A stretch of 64,000 nucleotides of DNA, from contig NZ_CP063120.1 of the NCBI RefSeq assembly GCF_014931395.1, forward strand, positions 1 through 64,000, read 5' to 3'. Shown here in pieces: positions 47,984-57,181 of this stretch. The stretch comes from Haemophilus parainfluenzae (lineage in GTDB: Bacteria > Pseudomonadota > Gammaproteobacteria > Enterobacterales > Pasteurellaceae). The notes beneath the pieces are model-generated. The model had not been told where the DNA came from. It worked only from the letters and a program-made list of their open reading frames with translations, and did no database searches. The stretch's first letter is position 1. Every line of letters starts with the position of its first letter. The translations under genes were made by a program, and so were the position numbers.

Positions 47984-48007
47984 AAACCCCGAATTACTTC
48001 GGGGTTT
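47984..48007 (-). terminator. Terminator of grcA
   Basis: Ten-base stem AAACCCCGAA (47984-47993) with TTCGGGGTTT (47998-48007) and a four-base loop; a T-rich stretch follows on the minus strand. Confidence 0.88.
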
Positions 48008-48028
48008 CTTTTTTCATTCAAGCTGAAA

Positions 48029-48412
48029 TTATAGGCTTTCAGTGAAAGTACGAGTAATAACGTCGCGTTGTTGTTCTGGCGTTAAAGAGTTGAAACGTAC
48101 TGCGTAACCAGAAACACGGATAGTTAATTGAGGGTATTTATCCGGGTTGTTTACTGCATCTTCTAACGTTTCACGACGTAATACGTTTACGTTTAAGTGT
48201 TGACCACCTTCAACTTTAACAGTTGGTGCTACGTTTACCGGTAATTCACGGTATTCGATTTGGCCTAATTCACTTACTGCGACTACTTGGTCTTCTGCGA
48301 ATTCAGCTTTTGCACATAAACAACGAGCTTCATTTTTTTCGCTGTCTAATAACCAGAATGAGTTTAAAAGATTGTCATTTGCTGCTTGAGTAATTTGAAT
48401 ACCTTTGATCAT
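48029..48412 (-). CDS. grcA: Autonomous glycyl radical cofactor GrcA
   Basis: GrcA (YfiD) is a small spare part that restores pyruvate formate-lyase after its glycyl radical loop is damaged by oxygen. The 127-residue protein ends in the radical loop [13 protein letters not shown] followed by FTESL, nearly identical to E. coli. The conserved glycine of SGYA is present. It is monocistronic, and an FNR-like site lies 122-136 bases upstream. Confidence 0.96.
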   Translation of the reverse strand: MIKGIQITQAANDNLLNSFWLLDSEKNEARCLCAKAEFAEDQVVAVSELGQIEYRELPVNVAPTVKVEGGQHLNVNVLRRETLEDAVNNPDKYPQLTIRVSGYAVRFNSLTPEQQRDVITRTFTESL

Positions 48413-48534
48413 AAAGTGCCTCCTAATTTGGCGGTTGTATATTTATTAAACTGTGCAAATTTTATCAAACTATTTGAAGAATTCAATTAATTTTGACCTA
48501 AAACAGATTCTTTTCTCTGACTAATTTTCGAAAA

Positions 48535-48548
48535 TTGATCTAGATTAA
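48535..48548. promoter_or_regulatory. FNR-like site between grcA and ung
   Basis: TTGAT-CTAG-ATTAA matches the FNR consensus TTGAT-N4-ATCAA at nine of ten positions. grcA (yfiD) is FNR-activated in E. coli, so it more likely serves grcA than ung. Confidence 0.6.
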
Positions 48549-48676
48549 GGTTTTAGATGTAAAAAGATCTCACAATACTTTAAGATTTAACAAGAAATTA
48601 ACATTATTCTTAGTAAAGCCTTTCTAAGCAATTTCATTTATAATGTCTCTAAGCCTATCCAATAAGGAAATACAGA

Positions 48677-49336
48677 ATGAAAACCTGGACAGATGTTATC
48701 GGTCAAGAGAAAGAAAAACCTTACTTTAAACACATTCTACAACAAGTTCATCAAGAGAGACTCGTGGGGAAAACCATTTACCCACCGCAAGACGAAGTGT
48801 TTAATGCCTTTAAGTATACGGCATTTGATAAAGTAAAAGTCGTCATTTTAGGGCAGGATCCCTACCATGGTCCAAATCAAGCACACGGTTTAGCTTTTTC
48901 GGTGAAACCTGAAGTGGCAATTCCCCCTTCTCTACTGAATATGTACAAAGAATTGGTTAACGACATTCCAGGTTTTCACATGCCAAATCATGGCTACTTA
49001 GTGAAATGGGCGGAGCAAGGCGTGCTGCTACTGAATACCGTGCTGACCGTAGAACGTGGCATGGCACATTCACACGCTAAATTTGGTTGGGAAGTTTTTA
49101 CAGACCAAGTGATTGCAGCACTTAATGAACATCGTGAAAAAGTAGTATTTTTACTTTGGGGAAGTCATGCACAGAAAAAAGGGCAATTTATTGATCGCAA
49201 TCGTCATTATGTTTTAACTGCCCCGCATCCTTCTCCACTTTCTGCTCATCGTGGTTTTCTAGGATGTCATCATTTTTCTAAAACTAACGAATATTTAAAA
49301 CAAAATGGTTTAAGTGAAATTGATTGGCAAGTTTAA
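48677..49336 (+). CDS. ung: Uracil-DNA glycosylase
   Basis: Ung removes uracil from DNA. The 219-residue protein has the catalytic water-activating motif GQDPYHGP near residue 60 and the DNA-intercalating motif [11 protein letters not shown] near 186. ATG 48677 follows AAGGA. It is convergent with tadA, with only two bases between the stop codons. Together with dut, thyA and mutM the window holds several uracil/oxidation control genes, but they are not in one operon. Confidence 0.96.
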   Translation: MKTWTDVIGQEKEKPYFKHILQQVHQERLVGKTIYPPQDEVFNAFKYTAFDKVKVVILGQDPYHGPNQAHGLAFSVKPEVAIPPSLLNMYKELVNDIPGFHMPNHGYLVKWAEQGVLLLNTVLTVERGMAHSHAKFGWEVFTDQVIAALNEHREKVVFLLWGSHAQKKGQFIDRNRHYVLTAPHPSPLSAHRGFLGCHHFSKTNEYLKQNGLSEIDWQV

Positions 49337-49338
49337 GA

Positions 49339-49851
49339 TTACGACTCAACATCAAGCGGGAGATTCTTTTCCCGCTTTTCTTCTTTTTTCTGCTCTCGTC
49401 TTTTTTTAAAAAAATCACTCAATTTCTGACCGCACTTTTCTGCCAACACGCCAGAGGTAATTTCTAATGTGTGATTCATTTTATAATCATCAAAGAAATG
49501 AAAGCGAGAACCTACAGCCCCGGTTTTATAATCTGATGCACCGAAGACTAAACGTTTAATTCGGCTATGTAAAATCGCACCCGCACACATAGTACAAGGC
49601 TCAAGGGTGACATAAAGTGTGGTATTGAGCAGACGATAATTTTGAATATGTTGTGCTGCATTACGCAATGCGACAATTTCAGCGTGAGCGGTCGGATCAT
49701 TTTCAATGATAGATAAATTCCAGCCTTCACCGAGAATATTTCCTTCATCGTCCACCAACACAGCCCCGACAGGAATCTCGCCGAGTGCTTCTGCACGATC
49801 GGCAAGCATCAGAGCGTGTTGCATAAATTTCTCGTCTAAATCTGACCGCAC
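49339..49851 (-). CDS. tadA: tRNA-specific adenosine deaminase TadA
   Basis: TadA deaminates adenosine 34 of tRNA-Arg to inosine. The 170-residue protein has the zinc motifs HAE and PCTMC and the C-terminal helix LSDFFKKRR, then a charged tail. The start is probably GTG 49849-49851, giving MRSDLDEKFMQHAL, which matches the N-terminal length of E. coli TadA; TAGG overlapping the thyA stop is the likely ribosome site. That GTG lies inside an uptake signal (AAGTGCGGT). An ATG at 49824 would lose nine residues. Another uptake signal is near 49430. Confidence 0.92.
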   Translation of the reverse strand: MRSDLDEKFMQHALMLADRAEALGEIPVGAVLVDDEGNILGEGWNLSIIENDPTAHAEIVALRNAAQHIQNYRLLNTTLYVTLEPCTMCAGAILHSRIKRLVFGASDYKTGAVGSRFHFFDDYKMNHTLEITSGVLAEKCGQKLSDFFKKRREQKKEEKREKNLPLDVES

Positions 49852-49860
49852 TTTGAATGC

Positions 49861-50712
49861 CTAAACAGAGAAAGGATATTTGATTGGTTCGTGAGATTGA
49901 TAACCCACCACCTTGAAATCATCCATCGTTACCCAAGTCTCAAGATCTTCAAGAGTTTTAATATCAGGATTAATTTCTAATTGTGGTGACGGGAATGGTT
50001 CACGTTTTAATTGCACATCACGCATTAACTCAAGTTGGTCTTCATAAATATGTGCATTCACAATTTTATGATATGCCTTGCCCGGTTTATTACCAGTAAT
50101 TTGCGCCATTAATGCAAGGAAAGTAAAGACTTGAATTTGATTGAAGTTTAAGCCAAGTGGTACATCACAAGAACGCTGATAGCTCGTTAAGTGCAGTGTA
50201 TCGCCCACTAAGGAAAATGTGTGAGTGTGCATACAAGGACGCAAACAACCCAAATCAAATTCGCCTGGATTAAAGAAAGTCAGGATTTCACCACGATCAT
50301 CAATACCTCGACTTAAATTGTTCACAATTTTACGAAGTTGATCGATGGTTTCGCCATTCGGTTTACGCCATGCTCGGCCTTGTACACCATAAACGCGCCC
50401 CATATCATCGGTGCCTTTACGATGTGGATTGGCAAGCCAAGCGGCATTTTCATTGGCATTGGCATCCCATGTTTTGGTGCCAAGCTTACGGAAATCTGCC
50501 GCATTGTCATAACCACGGATATAACCTAAAAATTCCGCAATCGCCGCTTTCCAATAGCTTTTACGCGTGGTAATTAAGGGGAATTGATTATTAGCAACAT
50601 CATATTCTAAATCCGCATTAATCACTGTAAGGCAACGCTTACCAGTACGCTCATTAGCAACCCACTCACCCTCATTTACAATTCGTCGGCAAAGATCTAA
50701 ATATTGTTTCAT
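49861..50712 (-). CDS. thyA: Thymidylate synthase
   Basis: ThyA methylates dUMP to dTMP using methylene-tetrahydrofolate. The 283-residue protein has the catalytic cysteine in [10 protein letters not shown], the phosphate-binding [13 protein letters not shown] and the C-terminal YPFSV. The length equals the H. influenzae enzyme as I recall it and exceeds the 264 residues of E. coli. Start at MKQYLDLC (50712) with AGGAG seven bases upstream. lgt is 13 bases upstream, the usual lgt-thyA order. Confidence 0.96.
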   Translation of the reverse strand: MKQYLDLCRRIVNEGEWVANERTGKRCLTVINADLEYDVANNQFPLITTRKSYWKAAIAEFLGYIRGYDNAADFRKLGTKTWDANANENAAWLANPHRKGTDDMGRVYGVQGRAWRKPNGETIDQLRKIVNNLSRGIDDRGEILTFFNPGEFDLGCLRPCMHTHTFSLVGDTLHLTSYQRSCDVPLGLNFNQIQVFTFLALMAQITGNKPGKAYHKIVNAHIYEDQLELMRDVQLKREPFPSPQLEINPDIKTLEDLETWVTMDDFKVVGYQSHEPIKYPFSV

Positions 50713-50725
50713 AAAAAACTCCTTA

Positions 50726-51532
50726 CTAATGAACCGCACTTTTAGAGCGATTGTATGCCCATGCCATAATTAACCCACCACCAATAATCATCGGCAAACA
50801 AAGCGCTTGTCCACGAGTCATGATGCCTAAGAAAGATTCCACTTCAGGCTCACGGACATATTCAACGATAAAACGGAAAATCCCGTAACAAATCAGGAAT
50901 AATCCAGCTACCGACCCTACAGGACGAGGCTTTTTAATAAAGACATTCAGAATAATAAACAGCACGAAACCTTCTAAGAACGCCTCATAAAGCTGTGAAG
51001 GATGGCGAGGCAACAACAATGGATCATTTGGGAAAATCATAGCCCAAGGGACATCCGTTTCTCGTCCCCAAAGTTCTAAATTGATGAAGTTACCAATTCG
51101 TCCCATCCCTAAGCCAAATGGAATCAAGGGTGCCACAAAATCTGCCGTCTGCCAGAAGCTTCTTTTTTGAGAATAAGAGGTCCAAATCATTGAAATAATC
51201 ACCCCAATTAATCCACCATGGAATGACATTCCCCCTTCCCAAACACGAAATAAATACAGCGGGTCTTGCACAAAATGATCAAAATTATAGAAGAAAACAT
51301 CCCCAATACGACCACCTAAGAACACGCCCATAAAGCCATTAAAAAGTAACGTATCCACTTGATCCACAGTCCAACCACTATTTGGTTGATTGGCACGACG
51401 AACCGCTAGCCAACGAGCAAAGATAAAGCCTAATAAATACATTAAACCATACCAACGCAGCCCTATATTGCTATTACCAAAAGTAAAAATAGTCGGATCA
51501 AAATGCGGAAGCATCAAAAATTCTGAATTCAT
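50726..51532 (-). CDS. lgt: Prolipoprotein diacylglyceryl transferase
   Basis: Lgt transfers diacylglycerol from phosphatidylglycerol to the lipobox cysteine of prolipoproteins, the first step of lipoprotein maturation. The 268-residue protein has about seven membrane segments, the HGGLIG motif and the signature [20 protein letters not shown] precedes the ATG. An uptake signal (about 50732) lies at its 3' end. Confidence 0.96.
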   Translation of the reverse strand: MNSEFLMLPHFDPTIFTFGNSNIGLRWYGLMYLLGFIFARWLAVRRANQPNSGWTVDQVDTLLFNGFMGVFLGGRIGDVFFYNFDHFVQDPLYLFRVWEGGMSFHGGLIGVIISMIWTSYSQKRSFWQTADFVAPLIPFGLGMGRIGNFINLELWGRETDVPWAMIFPNDPLLLPRHPSQLYEAFLEGFVLFIILNVFIKKPRPVGSVAGLFLICYGIFRFIVEYVREPEVESFLGIMTRGQALCLPMIIGGGLIMAWAYNRSKSAVH

Positions 51533-51540
51533 AACATTCC

Positions 51541-52335
51541 TTATTTAATAAACATATCAACTGCGATCGCAACTAATAGCAAAGCAAAGCCTTTTTTCAA
51601 GGTTGGGACAGGGAGTTTGGAGGTTGCTGTTGCCCCTAGTTTAGAAGTGAAGAATGAAGTGCCCGTAATACCAAGCACGGCAGGCAAATAAACATAACCC
51701 AGGGAATAATCTGGCATGGCAGGATTGCCCCAGCCACTCACCATAAAACTCAACATACCTGATAAACCAAGAAGTGCCCCACAAAAAGCGGAAGAACCGA
51801 TGGCTTTTTTCATATCAATCCCGCGGGAATTTAAAAATGGCACGATAAAACCACCACCGCCAACGCCAGCTGCACTTGATGCCATCCCAATTAAAATACC
51901 ACCGATAACAGATGCTTGTGTTGTTAAAGGTTTAGTTTTCCCTGTGTTTTTCTTAATAGAAATCACCATTTTTGCCGCTAAATATACGACTAAACAGGCA
52001 AAGATTTTGGCTGATACATCACGATCAAGTTTGCCAATAAACAAACCAGAGATAAAGACCGAGATCATCACCATCGGTGCCAATACTTTCACGGCACTCC
52101 AGACTATATTACCTAGTTTATGATGACGCTGTGCAGAAGAAAATCCAGTAATCACAATGGTTGCAAATGAAGTCCCTAATGCGGTGGACATCAGCAAGGG
52201 TTCAGGTACGCCTACCATCGGCAATAAATAAACCAAGGTAGGGACGATAATTAACCCACCACCAATGCCAAATAATCCGGCAAGAAAACCAACCAAAGAC
52301 CCGACAAGCAAACAAAGTAAAATAAAAGTGAGCAT
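51541..52335 (-). CDS. TauE/SafE family membrane transporter (HI0902-like)
   Basis: A 264-residue membrane protein with about eight hydrophobic segments in two repeated halves ([13 protein letters not shown] in the first, [15 protein letters not shown] in the second), typical of the TauE/SafE family of sulfite or sulfoacetate exporters. Substrate is not determined. It overlaps rppH by one base and lies eight bases before lgt, as in H. influenzae. Confidence 0.85.
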   Translation of the reverse strand: MLTFILLCLLVGSLVGFLAGLFGIGGGLIIVPTLVYLLPMVGVPEPLLMSTALGTSFATIVITGFSSAQRHHKLGNIVWSAVKVLAPMVMISVFISGLFIGKLDRDVSAKIFACLVVYLAAKMVISIKKNTGKTKPLTTQASVIGGILIGMASSAAGVGGGGFIVPFLNSRGIDMKKAIGSSAFCGALLGLSGMLSFMVSGWGNPAMPDYSLGYVYLPAVLGITGTSFFTSKLGATATSKLPVPTLKKGFALLLVAIAVDMFIK

Positions 52336-52928
52336 TATTGCCCCCTTGATTTATAAAACGAACGTTTTTGATATTTAGAAGAACCATTTTTACGCGGCGC
52401 ATGATAAGGTTTATTTGTCTCATGCTCTTGCGAATTTTCAGGCAATGTTTTTTCGTTGCCAAACATTACTTGGGCAAACTCTTTCATCGCTTTGCGATAA
52501 ACATCTTTCTTAAAGGACACAACCTGACGTACGGGATACCAAAAACTTACCCAACGCCAACCATCAAATTCTGGTGATTTTGTTGTGTTCATATTAATAT
52601 TTTTTTCATCCCCCACTAATTGCAACAAAAACCAACGTTGTTTTTGCCCAATACACACGGGTTTGCTGTCATAACGCAGCAATCTTTTCGGCAGCTTATA
52701 ACGCAACCAATGTTTAGACGCGTAAAGCACCTTCACATCTTTGGGTTGCAAACCAACCTCTTCATATAATTCACGATACATGGCTTGTTCGGCACTTTCA
52801 TTATCGTTAATTCCACCTTGTGGGAATTGCCATGAATTCTGCCCGTATCGTTTAGCCCAAAGCACCTGCCCTTTGCGATTACAAATGACAATGCCTACAT
52901 TTGGACGGTAGCCATCAAAATCGATCAC
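52335..52928 (-). CDS. rppH: RNA pyrophosphohydrolase RppH
   Basis: RppH removes pyrophosphate from the 5' end of mRNA and so opens it to RNase E decay. The 197-residue protein begins [14 protein letters not shown] and has the Nudix box at residues 38-60 with G38, E44, R52, E53, E56, E57 and G59. The C-terminal 35 residues are basic and rich in Lys, Ser and Arg, longer than the E. coli tail. It is the first gene of the rppH-tauE-lgt-thyA-tadA run. Confidence 0.95.
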   Translation of the reverse strand: MIDFDGYRPNVGIVICNRKGQVLWAKRYGQNSWQFPQGGINDNESAEQAMYRELYEEVGLQPKDVKVLYASKHWLRYKLPKRLLRYDSKPVCIGQKQRWFLLQLVGDEKNINMNTTKSPEFDGWRWVSFWYPVRQVVSFKKDVYRKAMKEFAQVMFGNEKTLPENSQEHETNKPYHAPRKNGSSKYQKRSFYKSRGQ

Positions 52929-53019
52929 TATCGTTCACCTTAAATTTTGTACAAAAATAATTTTCAGATTGTTTCATAAATTCGCTTTTTTATCAACCGA
53001 ATGGGCATATTTACCCTAT

Positions 53020-53392
53020 TGTGGATAACTCTGTGGGTAACACTTGGATAGTCTAAATTTAACTGTGTATAAAAATTAAAAACCGCTTTTCACACTTCAC
53101 TTTTTTCATTTTTGCATAACCTTTAATCAAAAATTTTCCAAAAAAAAATGACCGCACTTTTTCTCATCAAAGTGCGGTCAAAAATTCAGCCATTTTTTAA
53201 TTTAAACATTCCTGGCTTGGTGAAGAAATAACAGCTGTGAATTATTCAATATTTCTGTGGATAAAATTGTGATTGAGCAAATGGTGACTGTTGCATAACT
53301 CTTCTTAGCATTTTACCATAGAGCTTTGAGGAAAAATTTTATCTTTAATTTCATAAAGATAACGCTTATTCACAGAAATCATCTTATTCACA
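53020..53392. other. Cluster of DnaA boxes in the rppH-ampD intergenic region
   Basis: The 485-base stretch 52929-53413 has no gene. It contains five exact matches to the DnaA box TTATNCACA: minus strand at 53020-53028, 53064-53072 and 53256-53264, plus strand at 53366-53374 and 53384-53392. Near matches are at 53032-53040 (TTACCCACA) and 53237-53245. By chance one would expect about one exact match per 20-30 kb. The region is strongly AT-rich but has only one GATC (52922-52925). This looks like an origin or a DnaA-titrating site; which is unknown. Confidence 0.7.
53149..53180 (-). terminator. Inverted uptake-signal pair forming a terminator downstream of ampD
   Basis: Twelve-base stem TGACCGCACTTT (53149-53160) with AAAGTGCGGTCA (53169-53180) and an eight-base loop, with eight A upstream, so the minus strand has a perfect T-run. 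It would stop transcripts coming from ampD, and it sits in the middle of the DnaA-box cluster. Confidence 0.75.
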
Positions 53393-53413
53393 TTCAAGTA
53401 AAAATTTTAGTGG

Positions 53414-53977
53414 TTATTTTTCATCCAAGCCTTTTTTGACTAACGCTAAATAGCGTTCCCATTCAAAATATTGACCTGGATCGATCTTACGACCAGGCGA
53501 AATATCGCAATGCCCAACGATACGATCGAGCGTTATTTTCGGGTAAGCTTGCATAATATCTCGTGTTAATGCAGCAAGCACTTGGTATTGCTCCGCTGTA
53601 AAAGGTTGTTCATTACTGCCCTCTAGCTCAATCCCAATCGCAAAATCATTGCATTTATCGCGTCCTTCAAAGCAAGAAAGCCCCGCATGCCATGCTCTAT
53701 CATTGAAACTAACATACTGTGTCACCTTGCCATCCCGTTCAATTAAACAATGGGCAGACACGCGAAATTGATAAATTTCCTCAAAATAGGGATGGATGGT
53801 TGGATCGAGTTTACCTTGGAAAAAGTCATCTACATATCCCCCACCAAATTGTTCTGGTGGTAAACTGATGTAATGAATGACGAGTAATGAAATATCCTCT
53901 ACATCAGGACGTTCATCAAAATGTGGTGAAATCACTTTTCTTGCCTGGCTTAACCAGCCATTTTTTATCTTATTCAT
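53414..53977 (-). CDS. ampD: 1,6-anhydro-N-acetylmuramyl-L-alanine amidase AmpD
   Basis: AmpD is a cytoplasmic zinc amidase that removes the stem peptide from anhydro-muropeptides during cell-wall recycling. The 187-residue protein has the zinc ligands in VIHYIS and [15 protein letters not shown] (His and Asp) and the NDRAWHAG segment. It is divergent from the pilABCD operon, as in H. influenzae. Confidence 0.95.
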   Translation of the reverse strand: MNKIKNGWLSQARKVISPHFDERPDVEDISLLVIHYISLPPEQFGGGYVDDFFQGKLDPTIHPYFEEIYQFRVSAHCLIERDGKVTQYVSFNDRAWHAGLSCFEGRDKCNDFAIGIELEGSNEQPFTAEQYQVLAALTRDIMQAYPKITLDRIVGHCDISPGRKIDPGQYFEWERYLALVKKGLDEK

Positions 53978-54001
53978 CTGTTTTTCTGCGATTAAATTTC
54001 A

Positions 54002-54025
54002 TTTTTGCGATCAAGATCGCAAAAA
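54002..54025 (+). promoter_or_regulatory. Perfect competence regulatory element (CRP-S site) upstream of pilA
   Basis: A 24-base perfect palindrome with arms TTTTTGCGATC (54002-54012) and GATCGCAAAAA (54015-54025). The TGCGATC half-site is the CRP-S type that needs Sxy as well as CRP in H. influenzae. CACAAT at 54062-54067 is a possible -10, which puts the site near -61. An uptake signal (54026-54034) follows at once. Confidence 0.88.
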
Positions 54026-54119
54026 AAGTGCGGTCAGTTTTACTTTCATTTTTCCCTTTTACACAATGTTGCAGCCAATTCTGGCATTTTTTTATTCAAC
54101 CAAAAGGAAATTTAATTTA

Positions 54120-54563
54120 ATGAAACTGACTTTTTCTAAACCTTTACATAAAGGTTTTACGTTAATTGAATTGATGATCGTGATTGCGATTATTGCTATT
54201 CTCGCGACGATCGCCATTCCGTCTTATCAAAATTATACCAAAAAAGCGGCTATCTCCGAATTGTTGCAAGCTTCGGCACCTTATAAATCTGATGTGGAGT
54301 TATGTGTCTATAGCACCAATGCCCCGACAAACTGTTCAGGTGGTTCAAATGGCATTGCAGCAGACATCACTACTGCAAAAGGCTATGTTAAATCCATTAC
54401 CACGAAATCGGGTGTGATTACGGTGACAGGAAATGGGGCATTGGATGGGATCAGTTATTCTTTAACGGCGACAGGCTCAACCTCATCAGGTGTCACCTGG
54501 ACAACTGCTTGCCCAAGCAATGCGGATTTATTCCCTGCGGGTTTCTGCTCTCCTACCAAATAG
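54120..54563 (+). CDS. pilA: Type IV pilin PilA (competence pilus)
   Basis: The major pilin of the DNA-uptake type IV pilus. The 147-residue prepilin has a 12-residue leader ([12 protein letters not shown]) cut before FTLIELMIV, with Glu5 of the mature protein present, a hydrophobic helix, and two cysteine pairs in the C-terminal globular part. ATG 54120 follows AAGGAA; in-frame codons upstream run through the regulatory palindrome and have no match. First gene of pilABCD. Confidence 0.95.
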   Translation: MKLTFSKPLHKGFTLIELMIVIAIIAILATIAIPSYQNYTKKAAISELLQASAPYKSDVELCVYSTNAPTNCSGGSNGIAADITTAKGYVKSITTKSGVITVTGNGALDGISYSLTATGSTSSGVTWTTACPSNADLFPAGFCSPTK

Positions 54564-54569
54564 CGAAAC

Positions 54570-55949
54570 ATGGCTTATCAAGCAATCGCAAAAAATGGCG
54601 AGATTTATCAGATCTCGCCACAATATTGGCAACAAAACCAACAGCAACAAGCTTTGCTGTTGCGTTACTTTGCGCTCCCCCTTAAAGAAGACGAACACCA
54701 TTTATGGCTTGCAGTGGATTCACTCAATAATCTTGCCGCCTGTGAAACCTTTGCTTTTTTAAGTGGAAAATTAGTCGAACCGATTTTATTTGAAACGGCC
54801 CAACTTAAACAACTTTTACAATCCCTTGCACCTAAAGCCAATCAAATAGAAGAGCAAACCACGTTTTATCATCATTCAGAAGACGAAAACACGGCTAATT
54901 TATCTAATGAAGATGAACCCGTTATTCAATTATTAAATGGTATTTTTGAAACAGCCCTACAAAAAAATGCCTCCGATATTCATTTAGAAACTCAGCCAAA
55001 TGGGCTCTTAATTCGTTTACGTATTGATGGTGTGCTCCAACCACAACCGGTAATCAGTAAATCGCTCGCCAATCGTGTAATTTCTCGTTTAAAACTCTTA
55101 GCCAAACTGGATATCAGTGAAACTCGGCTACCACAAGATGGCCGCTTTCAATTCAAAACGACATTCTCCGATATTTTAGATTTCCGCCTTTCTACCTTGC
55201 CCACGCATTGGGGAGAAAAAGCGGTATTACGATTACAACAAAATAAACCTGTTCAGTTAAGTTTTGCTGAACTTGGCATGACACAAAACCAACAAATCCA
55301 ATTTCAACATGCCCTCAGCCAACCGCAAGGTTTAATTCTTGTGACTGGACCAACGGGAAGCGGAAAAAGCATCTCGCTTTATACCGCACTTCAATGGCTC
55401 AATACGCCAGATAAACATATTATGACGGCAGAAGATCCCGTTGAAATTGAATTAGAAGGTATCATTCAAACTCAAGTAAATCCGCAAATCGGTTTAGATT
55501 TTAGTCGATTACTTCGTACATTTTTACGACAAGACCCCGACATTATTATGCTTGGTGAAATTCGAGATGAAGAAAGTGCATTAATGGCATTAAGAGCCGC
55601 TCAAACCGGCCATTTAGTGCTTTCTACCTTACATACCAACGATGCCATCTCAGCTATTTCACGCTTACAACAACTAGGTATTCAATCTCACGAAATTGAA
55701 AATAGTCTCTTGTTAGTTATCGCACAAAGATTGGTGCGTAAACGTTGCTTAAAGTGCGGCCAACATTTTAGTGATTCTTGCGATTGCCATCAAGGATATC
55801 GAGGTCGTATTGGTGTGTATCAATTTTTACAATGCGAAAATAACCGTTACCAAACTGATTTTGAGTCACTTTATCAAAGTGCGTTAGAAAAAGTAAAAGA
55901 TCGCATCACCGATCTCATCGAAATTCAACGCGTGTTAGGTAAAAAATAG
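54570..55949 (+). CDS. pilB: Type IV pilus assembly ATPase PilB
   Basis: PilB is the hexameric GspE-type ATPase that powers pilus extension. The 459-residue protein has Walker A GPTGSGKS near residue 260, the Asp box and Walker B IIMLGEIRDEES, the His box LSTLHTND, and a cysteine cluster (CLKCG, then CDCH) that binds zinc in the family. ATG lies six bases after pilA. An uptake signal is inside near 55383. Confidence 0.95.
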   Translation: MAYQAIAKNGEIYQISPQYWQQNQQQQALLLRYFALPLKEDEHHLWLAVDSLNNLAACETFAFLSGKLVEPILFETAQLKQLLQSLAPKANQIEEQTTFYHHSEDENTANLSNEDEPVIQLLNGIFETALQKNASDIHLETQPNGLLIRLRIDGVLQPQPVISKSLANRVISRLKLLAKLDISETRLPQDGRFQFKTTFSDILDFRLSTLPTHWGEKAVLRLQQNKPVQLSFAELGMTQNQQIQFQHALSQPQGLILVTGPTGSGKSISLYTALQWLNTPDKHIMTAEDPVEIELEGIIQTQVNPQIGLDFSRLLRTFLRQDPDIIMLGEIRDEESALMALRAAQTGHLVLSTLHTNDAISAISRLQQLGIQSHEIENSLLLVIAQRLVRKRCLKCGQHFSDSCDCHQGYRGRIGVYQFLQCENNRYQTDFESLYQSALEKVKDRITDLIEIQRVLGKK

Positions 55950-55957
55950 GTATCACT

Positions 55958-57181
55958 ATGGTAAAGCAAAAACTCTTTTATTTTCAAGCCTATGATCAGC
56001 GACAACAATGGCAAAAAGGCAGTCTTGTTGCTCAATCTAAACAAGCCGCACAATTTCTGTTAATTGCAAAAGGTTTTAACCACATTCGCTTACAACAAGA
56101 TTGGCAACTTAATCAGAAACCTAAAAATGCTGAAATCAGTGCTTTATTAAATCAGCTAGCTACTCTGCTCAGCTCTGCCATTCCATTAAAAAATGCATTG
56201 CACATTTTGCAAGATAACTGCACGCAATTGGGATTGCATCAGTGGCTTGGCGCCTTAATTGAATTAATTGAAAGTGGCATTTCGTTTTCACAAAGCTTGG
56301 AAATACAAGGAAAGTATTTAAATTTTCAAGAAATTCAACTTATTCAAGTGGGAGAGATGACAGGAAAACTGGCGGAGGTATGCACTAAAATCGCAGAACG
56401 TCGAACGCAATCATTAGCGCTTCAACGCAAATTACAAAAAATTATGCTTTATCCTGCCATGGTATTAGGTATTTCGCTTTCACTTACGTTAATTTTATTA
56501 CTCTTCGTTGTACCTCAATTTGCTGAAATGTATGGTGAAAACTCCGCTGAACTGCCTACATTAACTGCTGTGTTATTAGCCATGTCTCAATTCCTACAAC
56601 ATCATTTTATCACCTTGATGATTGTCTGCATTTTCGCTCTTTTTATGCTAAAGATGGCACTAAAACATTCTCTTTGGCTGAATCAAAAAAAGAATGCGTT
56701 GATTAGTCGCATGCCAATTTGGGGCAATATCATTTGCCTTTCTCGTTTAATCAGTTTTAGCCATAATCTGCAATTAATGCTTCAATCCGGTGTAGCCTTA
56801 ACGCCTGCGTTAAATAGTTTTCTTCCCAAACAGCAAACCTGGCAAACACAACGTACTTTAAAAGGCGATATCCTGCTACAACAAGAAGTGCGGTCAATTT
56901 TACAGTGGGTTTCTCAAGGTTATCCATTTTCAGAAAGCGTCAGTAGCCATCTTTTCCCAATGGAAGCGCAGCAAATGCTACAAATTGGCGAAAAAAGTGG
57001 AAAACTTGCGTTGATGTTGCGCCATATTGCTGACAACTATCAAGAAAAGCTTAATCATCAAATTGATTTACTTTCCCAACTTTTAGAGCCATTAATGATG
57101 CTCATTATTGGTAGTTTAATTGGTATCATAATGATGGGGATGTATCTGCCAATTTTTAATATGGGTTCGGTAATCCAATGA
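55958..57181 (+). CDS. pilC: Type IV pilus inner membrane platform protein PilC
   Basis: PilC is the GspF-type membrane platform that links the ATPase to pilin assembly. The 407-residue protein has two repeated GspF domains (about 65-185 and 265-390), each with the family pattern such as LLSSAIPLKNAL and MLQSGVALTPAL, and three membrane segments. It overlaps pilD by four bases. An uptake signal is inside near 56888. Confidence 0.94.
   Translation: MVKQKLFYFQAYDQRQQWQKGSLVAQSKQAAQFLLIAKGFNHIRLQQDWQLNQKPKNAEISALLNQLATLLSSAIPLKNALHILQDNCTQLGLHQWLGALIELIESGISFSQSLEIQGKYLNFQEIQLIQVGEMTGKLAEVCTKIAERRTQSLALQRKLQKIMLYPAMVLGISLSLTLILLLFVVPQFAEMYGENSAELPTLTAVLLAMSQFLQHHFITLMIVCIFALFMLKMALKHSLWLNQKKNALISRMPIWGNIICLSRLISFSHNLQLMLQSGVALTPALNSFLPKQQTWQTQRTLKGDILLQQEVRSILQWVSQGYPFSESVSSHLFPMEAQQMLQIGEKSGKLALMLRHIADNYQEKLNHQIDLLSQLLEPLMMLIIGSLIGIIMMGMYLPIFNMGSVIQ

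Noticed and set aside
53877..54119. N-terminal extension of pilA from 53877
   Set aside because: It runs antisense through the ampD start and through the competence palindrome. The prepilin leader begins at 54120 behind a ribosome site.
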